A DNA stretch of 37,156 bases from Verrucomicrobiota bacterium (GTDB lineage Bacteria; Verrucomicrobiota; Kiritimatiellia; CAIQIC01; JAGNIJ01), in the NCBI GenBank assembly GCA_018823105.1, contig JAHJJH010000073.1, positions 1 through 37,156 on the forward strand. Direction: 5' to 3'. Each line of letters opens with the position of its first letter. The first letter of the stretch is position 1. Both the position numbers and the translations under genes were made by a program. Below the pieces are notes generated by a model, which saw nothing but the letters and a program-made list of their open reading frames with translations, searched no databases and was not told where the DNA came from. Positions 1-7,228 of this stretch are shown one piece after another.

Positions 1-133
1 AAACGGGGAGTGACCCCAGCGTCATTCTCGAGCGTCTCACGTTCGCCGCCAGTTGGTTTGCACGACACCCACTGGCTGTGACGATAACTCCGCCACGCCA
101 CCTTTGCACTCTTGGCATGACAGACCACATACC

Positions 134-198
134 GTCACGAATGAACGCGAATATTGCTTTTTCTTATTTGGCGTTAATTAGCGTTAATTTGCGGTGAT
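134..198. repeat. Imperfect inverted repeat built of short phased units
   Basis: The left part contains CACGAATGAACGCGAAT. The right part contains two spaced copies of GCGTTAATT followed by TTGCGGTG, which is roughly the reverse complement of the left part. The units recur about every 10 bases, close to one helical turn. Similar ACGCGAAT/GCGTTAATT strings are dispersed intergenic repeats in several bacterial phyla (recalled, not searched). I see no gene in bases 1-209. The repeat lies just past the 3' end of the minus-strand gene that follows, so it could also end that transcript, although it has no proper T-tract. Confidence 0.45.
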
Positions 199-209
199 CG
201 CTCTTCGGG

Positions 210-1262
210 TTAGAACCGCAACCCCGCCAGGAACGTCACCGACGTCATCTCCAGCTCGACGATCTTGTTGAATTTCTCACGCCGCTCCTCGACTTCCTCG
301 GGCGGCCGGTCTTCCGCCAGCACCTCGGCGTTGGCTTTCATGTGCTGCACGGCGACACCGACGAGCAGGTCCACGGCCCGGCCCATCGGAATGCCGAGGA
401 GCGCGCGGGCTTCGAAATGGTCATACTCCAGGTTCAGGACCTTGTTGTTCCGCGAGGAGGTGATCCCGAGGTCCCGGGTATCGCCGCTGAAATCCAGCAG
501 GGCATAGTACCCCTGCAGCACGAGCTCCGGGGTGCGCCGATCCGCCGTGCTCCCCCCCATCCGGACGTCCAGTCCCACGCCCAGTTCCGGCAGGATCATG
601 CCGGTCCAGCCCTTACCGTGACCGCCGACCACGTATTCCTGGGGTGGAGCCTCGTAGAAGACCGTGCCGCGGGCCCGGCCCGCGTCGATGTCAAACGTGC
701 TCACGAACGTGTTGAGGCCCAGGCCGATGGAGGGGGTGATTTCCACGACGTCACCGCCGGTGATCGAGACAGGGGTGAGCATCCCGCGCATCTCCAGCGT
801 GCCGCCCTCCATGTCCGCCTTGAACGTCTCCCCGTCCGGGATGACCATGTACTCGTACTTCTCACCCTGGTAGTACACCTCCTCCACGCCGATGTAGAAA
901 TCCCGGTCCGCCGTGCTGGTCTCGGACGGGTTCAGGTAGGTGCCGGCGGCATGGAGCGTGAAGAAGCTCCAGGCCTTGTCGAACAAGAGGCCGAAGGTGC
1001 CGTACCCGCCGTCGAAGCCGAGTTCCTCCAGCGTGTAGCTTTTGGCGAACAGCGTGTTTTTTTCCGGGTCCGTGATATCGTAGTAGGGTCGGGTGGTTTC
1101 CTGGACGTACCCGTCCAGGGCGGTGATCTGTCCCGCGGCGAACGCCAGGGAAGCGCTCCGCCGCCCCTCCGTGGAGCGTCCCCATTGCACGCCGGCACGG
1201 CCGGCGGCGGGCCACAAGGCGGTCACGAAAAGGCCGATCATCACCGGGGTTCTGTTCATCAT
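210..1262 (-). CDS. Probable outer-membrane beta-barrel protein, unknown function
   Basis: This 350-residue protein starts with a signal peptide (MMNRTPVMIG, then a hydrophobic stretch ending AAGRAG). The rest alternates polar and hydrophobic residues and is rich in Gly, Tyr and Asp. It ends in VTFLAGLRF, and a C-terminal Phe after alternating hydrophobics is the usual outer-membrane barrel signature. I recognise no named family. The ATG at 1262 is chosen because the signal peptide begins there and a weak AGAAAG ribosome site precedes it; an ATG three bases later is equally possible, and the longer frame to 1319 would add a charged tail before the signal. It diverges from the small membrane-protein gene at 1385. 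Confidence 0.6.
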   Translation of the reverse strand: MMNRTPVMIGLFVTALWPAAGRAGVQWGRSTEGRRSASLAFAAGQITALDGYVQETTRPYYDITDPEKNTLFAKSYTLEELGFDGGYGTFGLLFDKAWSFFTLHAAGTYLNPSETSTADRDFYIGVEEVYYQGEKYEYMVIPDGETFKADMEGGTLEMRGMLTPVSITGGDVVEITPSIGLGLNTFVSTFDIDAGRARGTVFYEAPPQEYVVGGHGKGWTGMILPELGVGLDVRMGGSTADRRTPELVLQGYYALLDFSGDTRDLGITSSRNNKVLNLEYDHFEARALLGIPMGRAVDLLVGVAVQHMKANAEVLAEDRPPEEVEERREKFNKIVELEMTSVTFLAGLRF

Positions 1263-1384
1263 GGGGCGTCTTTCTGTTGTTGAGCGGCGCAGCGTCGGTA
1301 AAAACCGCGGGCGCGTCAAGTGGAAAGCGGCGCCCCTTTGACTTTTCGCGGTCGACGGTTTACAAAGGCACGCGCGAAAAGACC

Positions 1385-1711
1385 ATGACGCATCTGACGA
1401 TCAACGCGTGGCTCGGATTCCTGATCACCGGCGTGGCGCTGGGGATTGGCGGGGTCGCGACGTACACGAATATCCGCAACTCGCGCGGGCCCCTGGAGCG
1501 GCGCTTCGTGATCTGGAACTGCGTCGCCGCCTGGACCGCCATTCTCCTGCTGTTGTTCCTGGTGACGATCACGCCGTTCCCCTGGAACCTGATCTGGCTG
1601 GCCCTGTATTTTGTGCACTTGCCGATCGCCATCTATCGTTTTGCCTCGAAGAGCCAACTCATTCGAGTCGTAGAAGGCCGGGACGCCGCCCAGGCCGATG
1701 GGGCGCCGTGA
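1385..1711 (+). CDS. Small integral membrane protein, unknown function
   Basis: The 108-residue product has an N-terminal membrane segment (about residues 6-26, GFLITGVALGIGGVATY) and two closely spaced hydrophobic segments near residues 43-80 (AAWTAILLLLFLV and PWNLIWLALYFV). A basic patch at RNSRGPLERR between them should be cytoplasmic. The C-terminus is polar. No family is recognised. The ATG at 1385 starts directly before the first membrane segment; the frame is open upstream to 1277, but that part overlaps the divergent promoter region and looks like shadow. It converges on the M48 protease gene, with a hairpin between them. Confidence 0.55.
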   Translation: MTHLTINAWLGFLITGVALGIGGVATYTNIRNSRGPLERRFVIWNCVAAWTAILLLLFLVTITPFPWNLIWLALYFVHLPIAIYRFASKSQLIRVVEGRDAAQADGAP

Positions 1712-1713
1712 GA

Positions 1714-1742
1714 GCAAAGAACCCGGGCGATGCCGCCCGGGT
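1714..1742 (-). terminator. Rho-independent terminator of the M48 protease gene
   Basis: Bases 1721-1742 form a perfect 9-bp stem (ACCCGGGCG with CGCCCGGGT) closed by a four-base loop. Read on the minus strand it is followed by TTCTTTG, a modest T-rich tail, 24 bases after the protease stop codon. On the plus strand no T-tract follows. Confidence 0.7.
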
Positions 1743-1765
1743 CCCGTGCCGCAAACATATAACGA

Positions 1766-2701
1766 TTACTTCGCCGGGATTTCGTCCACGGGCCTGCTTA
1801 CCAGGGCGCGCCGCGGATTCTTGATCTGCACCCAGTCCGGGCCGGGGTCCTGCGCCAGTGTTTTTCCGCGGTGCGTCGGCGAGGCCTTCGCGGCCTCGTA
1901 GGCCGCCAGGGCCTCGGGGAGATGCTCCTCGAGATCCCGCGCGCGATCCTTGCTGGAGGGGTGCGTGGACAGGAAACTCAAGGCCCGGTTGAACTTGCTC
2001 TCCTCCTTGGCCGCCCGCTGCCAGAGCCGTAGCGCGGCCCGCGGATCGTACCCGGCCCGGGCCATGTACATCAACCCCACGCGGTCGGCTTCGCGCTCGT
2101 CCTTGCGCGAGTACTTCGTCACGATCAGCCCCTGGTAAAACAGGAACGCACCGCCAAAGATGGCCTGCAGATCCTCGTCGTCCTTGGCCTCGGCGTACAA
2201 CGCCCCGCCGAGCAGCAGCAGTTCCCAGGGCAGGTTGCGCGTCAACTCCTCGGTCGAGTGCCGGCAGTTGACGTGCGCGATCTCGTGCGCCAGGACGGCC
2301 GCGAGTTCGTCCTCGTCCCGGACCAGCCCATCCTCGGGATCGTACAGGCCTTCCAGCACGATCAGTTTCCCGCCGGGCAGGGCCATGGCGTTGACCTCGT
2401 TCGTGTGCAGCAGGATGACTTCATAGGGCAGTCCGGGCAGATGCGAGACCGCCGCGATGCGCTGCGTCACGCGTTCCAGTTGCTGCACGCGTTCGGGATC
2501 CTTGTTGACCCCGACCTTTTCATCCCGGGCCCATTTCTTGACGTCCTTGTAGAAATCCGTGCCGAGTTCGATATCGTCGTTGATGGACCAGAGGTTCTTC
2601 ACCTTTTTGCCCGTCACCGGGTCAATCGTGGAGCAGGAAACCAGGCCCAGGGCAAGAACCGGCAACAGCGCGGTGCGCAGCAACGACAGTATCGTCTTCA
2701 T
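1766..2701 (-). CDS. M48 family metalloprotease, lipoprotein
   Basis: This 311-residue zinc protease probably works in periplasmic or outer-membrane protein quality control. It starts with a lipoprotein signal peptide whose lipobox is LVSC, so Cys23 should be lipidated. The catalytic zinc motif HEIAH lies at residues 139-143, and a downstream DEREADRVG segment supplies the third zinc ligand (Glu) as in peptidase family M48. The mature part has the single-domain size of LoiP/YggG-like proteases and lacks the C-terminal TPR domain of BepA. The ATG at 2701 has a clear GGAGG five bases upstream. A hairpin terminator follows the gene. The queG stop lies 36 bases upstream, so the two may be co-transcribed. 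Confidence 0.88.
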   Translation of the reverse strand: MKTILSLLRTALLPVLALGLVSCSTIDPVTGKKVKNLWSINDDIELGTDFYKDVKKWARDEKVGVNKDPERVQQLERVTQRIAAVSHLPGLPYEVILLHTNEVNAMALPGGKLIVLEGLYDPEDGLVRDEDELAAVLAHEIAHVNCRHSTEELTRNLPWELLLLGGALYAEAKDDEDLQAIFGGAFLFYQGLIVTKYSRKDEREADRVGLMYMARAGYDPRAALRLWQRAAKEESKFNRALSFLSTHPSSKDRARDLEEHLPEALAAYEAAKASPTHRGKTLAQDPGPDWVQIKNPRRALVSRPVDEIPAK

Positions 2702-2737
2702 AGGTCCTCCGCTGATTGCGACGAGTACGGGCCGGCT

Positions 2738-3850
2738 TTATTCAACCGTGGAGGCGGTATTCTCCGGAACGGAGCCTGGTCCGTCAAGGGCCGCGAGGCG
2801 CTGCAGCGCCCATTCCGCATGCTCCCGGAGGAGTTCGTCGGGATCGCGCCGCATCCGCTGCAGCGCCGGGCGTGCCTCCGGCCGCCCGCTGTTGCCGAGG
2901 GCGACGAGCGCGTTGCGGATCAGCCGCCGCCGGCCGGTCCGCGCCACCGGCGTACCGCCGTACAGCGTCTGAAACCCGCGCTCATCAAGTTCCAGCAGGT
3001 CGGTCAGACGCGGCGCCCAGCGTTCCGGTTCGAAGCGGAGGAACGGCCGCGCCGCCGGCCGCGAGCAGCGGCGGACCCACGGGCACACCACCTGACAGAG
3101 ATCGCAGCCGAAAATCCAGCGGCCCATCCCGACACGCAGCTCCGGCGGGATCGCGCCCGGGTGCTCGATCGTCAGATAGGAGAGGCAGCGCCGGGCGTCG
3201 AGGCGGAAGGCGGAGGGAAAGGCCCCGGTCGGACAGGTGGACAGGCAGCGCGTGCAGCGTCCGCACGGATGATCGGGCGCATCCCCCGCCCCGGCGCAGC
3301 CCCACGGCGAGGCGGCGTCGTAGTCGAGCTCAAGGTCCAGCAGAAGCGCGCCCAGGGAAATGAACGACCCGAAGCGCGGGCTGACCAGGAGAGTATTCCG
3401 CCCGATGAATCCCAGGCCCGCTTGCGCCGCGAAATGGCGCTCGAGGATCGGGCCTGTATCCGTGTACGCGCGCCAGGAAACACCGCGCGCTTCGCGAGAG
3501 AGGAATTGTCCCAGCTCCTGCAGCCGCGGGAGGAGGACATCGTGGTAATCCCGGCCCCAGGCGTACGCCGCCATGCGCCCCCGCCATGGATCCTGCGCGA
3601 GGGCCGGATCCGGCCACTCCACAAAATACGAGCAACCGAGCGCCACCACGGACCGGGCCCCGGGCAGGACGGTCCCGGGCCGCGCGCGCCGTTCGGCCGA
3701 CCGGCCCAGCCAGTTCATCTCCGCCGCGTACCCCCGCGCCAAGGCGTCGCGCAACGCTGCGGCGCAAGCCGGGGATGATGCCGGGGCCAGACCGACCAGG
3801 TCGAACCCCAATTCCAGGGCCTTTTGCCGTATATGATCCGAAAGACTCAC
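2738..3850 (-). CDS. queG: Epoxyqueuosine reductase QueG
   Basis: QueG reduces epoxyqueuosine to queuosine in tRNA anticodons, using a cobalamin and two [4Fe-4S] clusters. The 370-residue protein has the typical N-terminus (helix, then LGFDLVGLAPA), the DTGPILER active-site region, a first cluster motif CGRCTRC...C from Cys196, and a second motif CDLCQVVCPW near residue 248. A HEAT-like C-terminal tail (LVALGNSGRPEARPAL) is usual in this family. A TTG at 3874 in the same frame gives eight more residues. I prefer the GTG at 3850 because it matches the family N-terminus and because a CATAAT -10-like box at 3880-3885 would put the transcript start near 3873. Neither start has a clear ribosome site. 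The gene diverges from the P-type ATPase. Confidence 0.92.
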   Translation of the reverse strand: MSLSDHIRQKALELGFDLVGLAPASSPACAAALRDALARGYAAEMNWLGRSAERRARPGTVLPGARSVVALGCSYFVEWPDPALAQDPWRGRMAAYAWGRDYHDVLLPRLQELGQFLSREARGVSWRAYTDTGPILERHFAAQAGLGFIGRNTLLVSPRFGSFISLGALLLDLELDYDAASPWGCAGAGDAPDHPCGRCTRCLSTCPTGAFPSAFRLDARRCLSYLTIEHPGAIPPELRVGMGRWIFGCDLCQVVCPWVRRCSRPAARPFLRFEPERWAPRLTDLLELDERGFQTLYGGTPVARTGRRRLIRNALVALGNSGRPEARPALQRMRRDPDELLREHAEWALQRLAALDGPGSVPENTASTVE

Positions 3851-3909
3851 GGTTGTGCGTGAAAAGATGGACAAGCTGAATTATGTTAAACAAACTGAAG
3901 AAAGCACGC

Positions 3910-6051
3910 ATGAAGGTATCTTTGTTCAGAATCCGGGGCCTGGATTGCGCGGAGGAAGTGAACGCCCTGCGCGCCGCCGTCGGCCGGATTCCGGGCGTCG
4001 AGGTCATGGATTTCGACCTGCTCAACGGCGTCATGAAAGTGACCGGGGCGGAAGAGCTTGCCGACGCCGTCGTTCTCGCGGCCGTCAAGAAAGCCGGACT
4101 GGAAGGAGCGCGGATCGGTCCGATCGGTCAGAACAGTCCGGCAAAAAGATTTGCCCCCGGTCGGCTTTTTGCCTGCGTGATCTCCGGCGGCGCCACGTCA
4201 GCCGGCTTCGTGGTCCACGCGTGGATGGCCGGAGGGGTGATGGCCGCGCTGGCGGAGAAAGCCGCCTTCCCGCCGGTGGCTCGGGCGCTATACGCCGCGG
4301 CGATCCTCGCGGCCGGCTGGCACGTCGCGCCTCGCGCCTGGGCTTCCGCCCGGCGTCTGCGCCCGGACATGAACCTCCTGATGACGCTGGCCGTTCTCGG
4401 GGCCGCGGCCATCGGGCAATGGTTCGAGGCGGCCACGGTGTCGTTCCTGTTCACGCTGGCCCTGTGGCTCGAATCCTGGAGCGTCGGCCGGGCGCGCCGG
4501 GCGATCCGCGCCCTCATGGATCTTGCCCCGCCGGTGGCCCGCGTAGTGGGTCCGCGCGACGGGAAGGTGGAAGAAAAACCGGTCGAAGCCATCCAGCCTG
4601 ATAGCCGGGTGGTGGTCCGGCCGGGCGAGCGTATCCCGCTGGACGGCGTGGTCATCGAGGGGGCCACGACGGTCAACCAGGCGCCGATCACCGGCGAGTC
4701 GGCCCCGGTGTCCAAGCGGGTCGGCGACGAGGTGTTCGCCGGCACCATCAACCATGACGGGGCCTTCACATTCCGCGTTACCCGTCCGTCGCAGGATACG
4801 CTCCTGGCCCGGATTCTGCGCATGGTCGAGGAAGCCCGCTCCCGGCGCGCGCCGGTCGAGCAATGGGTGGACCGGTTCGCCCGCTTCTACACCCCCGTCA
4901 TGTTCGGGCTGGCGGCCCTGGTCTGCGTGGGGCCGCCGCTGGCGGGCGTCGGGACCTGGGGCGAGTGGTTCTACCGCGGCCTGGTCCTGCTCGTGATTGC
5001 CTGCCCGTGCGCGCTGGTGATCTCCACGCCGGTCAGCCTGGTCGCGGCGCTGACGGCGGCGGCACACGCGGGAGTGCTGGTGAAGGGCGGCGCGTTTCTC
5101 GAAGCGGCGGGCCGTCTTAAAGCCATCGCGCTGGACAAGACCGGCACGCTGACCGTCGGCCGACCCGAGGTGCAGCGTGTTATCCCGCTCGACGGACACA
5201 CCCCCGGAGAACTGCTGGCCACGGCGGCGGCGCTCGAGACCCACAGCGAGCACCCCCTCGCGCGCGCCATCTTGCGGAGGGCGCAAGACGACGGCGTGGC
5301 CCCGCGCACAGCCACGGCCTTCCGCGCCCTGCCGGGCCGGGGCGCCGAGGCGGAAATCGAGGGGCGCCGCTATTGGATCGGCAGCCACCGGTTACTCCAC
5401 GACGAGGGCGGCGAATCCGCTGTTTTGCACGATCAACTCCAGACCCTCGAAGACGAAGGCCACTCCGTGATCGCCGTTGGCAACGGGCGGCACGTCTGCG
5501 GGGTGATCAGCGTGTCGGAGGGGATTCGTCCCGGAGCCGTCGAGGCCATCCGGGAATTGAGGGCCCTGGGCGTGCAACACGTGGCGGTACTGACGGGCGA
5601 CAACCAGGGCACGGCCGAGGCCGTCGCGCGCGTCGTCGGCGCGGATGAATGCCGCGCCGAACTGCTGCCGGGGGACAAGCACGATGCCGTCCGCGAACTG
5701 GCCGGGCGCTACAAGACCGTCGCCATGGCCGGCGACGGCGTCAACGATGCGCCGGCGCTCGCCGCGGCCACGATCGGGATCGCCATGGGCGCCGCCGGCA
5801 CCGATGCCGCCCTGGAGACGGCGGACATCGCCCTGATGACGGACGACCTGTCGCGACTGCCGTGGCTGGTCCGACATTCGCGACGCACTCTGCGCATTGT
5901 TCGTCAGAACATCTTCGTCGCGCTGGGCGCGAAAGGGGTGTTTATGGCGCTGGCGGCGGCGGGCCGGGCCACGCTGTGGATGGCCATCGCGGCCGACATG
6001 GGCGCCTCGCTGCTGGTGATCTTTAACGGCCTGCGCCTGCTGAAGCGTTAA
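3910..6051 (+). CDS. P1B-type heavy-metal ATPase (Zn/Cd/Pb class)
   Basis: This 713-residue pump exports a soft divalent metal across the inner membrane using ATP. In order it has a short N-terminal metal-binding-like domain, paired membrane helices, the actuator loop with TGES, the CPC metal site at residues 365-367, the phosphorylation motif DKTGT with Asp409, SEHPLA (the HP motif), GDGVND from residue 608, and the last two helices. The Lys in GAKG of the seventh helix and DMG in the eighth are the signature of the P1B-2 (ZntA/CadA) class, so Zn, Cd or Pb is the likely substrate rather than Cu. The N-terminal domain reads GLDCAEE and lacks the second Cys of CxxC. The ATG at 3910 follows GAAGAAAG; the in-frame ATG at 3883 adds nine residues without a ribosome site. 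Confidence 0.92.
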   Translation: MKVSLFRIRGLDCAEEVNALRAAVGRIPGVEVMDFDLLNGVMKVTGAEELADAVVLAAVKKAGLEGARIGPIGQNSPAKRFAPGRLFACVISGGATSAGFVVHAWMAGGVMAALAEKAAFPPVARALYAAAILAAGWHVAPRAWASARRLRPDMNLLMTLAVLGAAAIGQWFEAATVSFLFTLALWLESWSVGRARRAIRALMDLAPPVARVVGPRDGKVEEKPVEAIQPDSRVVVRPGERIPLDGVVIEGATTVNQAPITGESAPVSKRVGDEVFAGTINHDGAFTFRVTRPSQDTLLARILRMVEEARSRRAPVEQWVDRFARFYTPVMFGLAALVCVGPPLAGVGTWGEWFYRGLVLLVIACPCALVISTPVSLVAALTAAAHAGVLVKGGAFLEAAGRLKAIALDKTGTLTVGRPEVQRVIPLDGHTPGELLATAAALETHSEHPLARAILRRAQDDGVAPRTATAFRALPGRGAEAEIEGRRYWIGSHRLLHDEGGESAVLHDQLQTLEDEGHSVIAVGNGRHVCGVISVSEGIRPGAVEAIRELRALGVQHVAVLTGDNQGTAEAVARVVGADECRAELLPGDKHDAVRELAGRYKTVAMAGDGVNDAPALAAATIGIAMGAAGTDAALETADIALMTDDLSRLPWLVRHSRRTLRIVRQNIFVALGAKGVFMALAAAGRATLWMAIAADMGASLLVIFNGLRLLKR

Positions 6052-6141
6052 TCTCCCTCGAACGGCGAGCTTCATCGCGTTCGGACGCCCCGGGCAGATT
6101 GGCCGGCGAGGACACGAACGGGAAGAAATGATACGCGGTGA

Positions 6142-6180
6142 GGGTGAGCAACTCGTGCGGTTCGAGTTCAGCGCTCACCC
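6142..6180. other. Long bulged hairpin
   Basis: GGGTGAGC (6142-6149) pairs with GCTCACCC (6173-6180), and AACTCG (6150-6155) pairs with CGAGTT (6163-6168). This gives a 14-bp stem with a four-base bulge and a seven-base loop. No T-tract follows on either strand, so it is not a standard terminator. It could be a processing site, a repeat remnant or part of a small RNA. Confidence 0.5.
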
Positions 6181-6235
6181 GGCTCCGGAGCGACCTCATT
6201 TCACAGGACTATTGTTCCCAAGCGTCCACACCCCC

Positions 6236-6261
6236 GGATCACACTTAATTAACTGTGATCC
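6236..6261. promoter_or_regulatory. Palindrome copy 1 (putative regulator operator)
   Basis: This 26-bp site has the arms GGATCACA and TGTGATCC around the core TTAATTAA. Only the bases flanking the core (C on both sides) break the symmetry. It lies 290 bases upstream of the regulator gene and shares layout, arms and core with the copies at 6470 and 7111. Confidence 0.65.
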
Positions 6262-6469
6262 AGCCTTTGCTGTGCCTTCTCGCCGTGGAAAAGGCGGCAA
6301 GGCCAGGGCGGGTTCGAGCGCAACCCGGTTGACGCCCATAGTCCACGATATGTGTTTTTTAGCTGTTATCAAATAAACGCATAAAAATTGCGTGAATACT
6401 AAAAAGGCCCGCTGAAGAATGAGCAGTGGCGCTATAGTGACTTTTTTTAATTAAATGACTTGAATGGGC

Positions 6470-6495
6470 AGATCACGCTTAATTAAGTGTGATCC
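6470..6495. promoter_or_regulatory. Palindrome copy 2 (putative autoregulatory operator)
   Basis: The site has the same 26-bp layout as copy 1, with core CTTAATTAAG, right arm TGTGATCC and left arm AGATCACG (two changes from the other copies). It sits 30 bases upstream of the regulator start codon, between a TATAGT -10-like box (6433-6438) and the ribosome-binding site. A bound protein there would block transcription, as expected for autorepression. Binding by the neighbouring regulator is inferred from position. Confidence 0.65.
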
Positions 6496-6525
6496 GAGAG
6501 AAACCAGGAAAGGAAGGGGAGTTCC

Positions 6526-7095
6526 ATGGCCTTACATCCAACTCTGTGGCGGACCTGTCGAGTTCTGGCCGGGGAAACGAGGATCCGTCTACTTCGGCTG
6601 GTGGTGAACAATCCCGGGCGGACGGTCTCGGACCTGGCCGCCACCATCGGCATCAGTCTCCCGCGCGCGAGCCAGGAACTGCGCCGGCTTCAGTCCCGGG
6701 GTCTCCTTCAGGCTGTCCGGGTCGGGCGGCAGGTGAGATACCAGCCGATCCCGGACCCCCAGGTGCCCAGCGCGAAGCCCCTGCTCAAGGCCGCAGAAAC
6801 TGTTTTCCGGCGTTTCCCGCGCGAGGCCGAAACACGTCTCGCGGAAATCGCAACGGCCTTTTCTCATCCGCGTCGTATAGCCATTGTTCGGGAACTTCTG
6901 TGGGCGCCCCAAGATACCCTCTCGCTTCTGAACGGAGTCGGCATACCACGAATTTCCCTTAATCGGCATCTGCGGCTACTACGCGCTCGGGGTTTGGTGG
7001 AGCACCGCGGAGGAAAAAACCGCTTAACGGCAAGTCACCACCCGCTGGTACAGTGTCTTGCGCGCATGATCAAGCAATCGTCCGCGGGCGGCTGA
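6526..7095 (+). CDS. Duplicated ArsR-like winged-helix transcription regulator
   Basis: The 189-residue protein consists of two winged helix-turn-helix domains of ArsR type. Domain 1 spans about residues 10-75, with recognition helix near SLPRASQELRRLQ and wing VRVGRQVRYQP. Domain 2 spans about 106-170, with recognition helix near ISLNRHLRLL and wing RGGKNRLT. Both share the pattern of a hydrophobic first helix with H/E-x-R-x-x-I and an LQSRGL/LRARGL turn, so one is probably a duplicate of the other. Only two cysteines (11 and 177) are present and there is no ArsR-type metal site. The start codon follows a strong AAGGAAGGGGAG. Three 26-bp palindromes flank the gene (6236, 6470, 7111). It is a single-gene unit facing the ferredoxin gene, and no target gene is obvious in the window. 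It could regulate only itself or sites elsewhere. Confidence 0.8.
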   Translation: MALHPTLWRTCRVLAGETRIRLLRLVVNNPGRTVSDLAATIGISLPRASQELRRLQSRGLLQAVRVGRQVRYQPIPDPQVPSAKPLLKAAETVFRRFPREAETRLAEIATAFSHPRRIAIVRELLWAPQDTLSLLNGVGIPRISLNRHLRLLRARGLVEHRGGKNRLTASHHPLVQCLARMIKQSSAGG

Positions 7096-7110
7096 AGCCG
7101 CCGTTGGGAT

Positions 7111-7136
7111 GGATCACAGTTAATTAACTGTGATCC
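7111..7136. promoter_or_regulatory. Palindrome copy 3, perfectly symmetric
   Basis: This copy is a perfect 26-bp palindrome (arms GGATCACAG and CTGTGATCC, core TTAATTAA). It begins 16 bases after the regulator stop codon. In RNA it could fold into an 11-bp hairpin, and GGGGCTTTTT follows, so it might also end the regulator transcript. Its match to the two upstream copies argues that protein binding is the main role. Confidence 0.65.
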
Positions 7137-7177
7137 GGGGCTTTTTGGCGCAGGGGATGTTTCTTTCCCGCACGGGA

Positions 7178-7203
7178 AGAAAAAAACAGGCCCGAGGGCC
7201 TGC
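7178..7203 (-). terminator. Rho-independent terminator of the nifJ-ferredoxin operon
   Basis: Read on the minus strand, CAGGCCC and GGGCCTG (7187-7202) form a seven-bp stem with a two-base centre, followed by seven T residues and preceded by AAAAAG. It lies 26 bases after the ferredoxin stop. The plus side also carries CTTTTT, so it may work in both directions and also stop the regulator transcript. Confidence 0.88.
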
Positions 7204-7228
7204 TTTTTCCCTTCATATGAATCAGGCG

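Larger units (their letters stand above)
6052..6525. other. 474-base gap: hairpins, two palindromes, regulator promoter
   Basis: I see no convincing gene here. An 82-codon frame at 6128-6376 runs through the first palindrome and has no recognisable product. A weak hairpin CGAACG/CGTTCG lies at 6059-6083, just after the ATPase stop. A strong hairpin lies at 6142-6180 and 26-bp palindromes at 6236-6261 and 6470-6495. From about 6350 the sequence turns AT-rich, unlike its surroundings, as expected of a promoter region; TATAGT at 6433-6438 is a good -10 box but has no matching -35 box. Confidence 0.6.

Noticed and set aside
2258-3778. 506-codon plus-strand frame over the protease and queG
   Set aside because: Both minus-strand genes carry their catalytic motifs; the opposite frame has none.
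6305-6330. T-arm-like sequence (GGGTTCGAGCGCAACCC)
   Set aside because: The loop does not read TTCRANN inside the correct stem and no acceptor, D or anticodon arm can be built around it.
6128-6376. 82-codon frame between the ATPase and the regulator
   Set aside because: It runs through a hairpin and palindrome 1, has no ribosome site and no family. The palindrome itself explains its shared LINCDP string with the antisense frame at 7035-7391.
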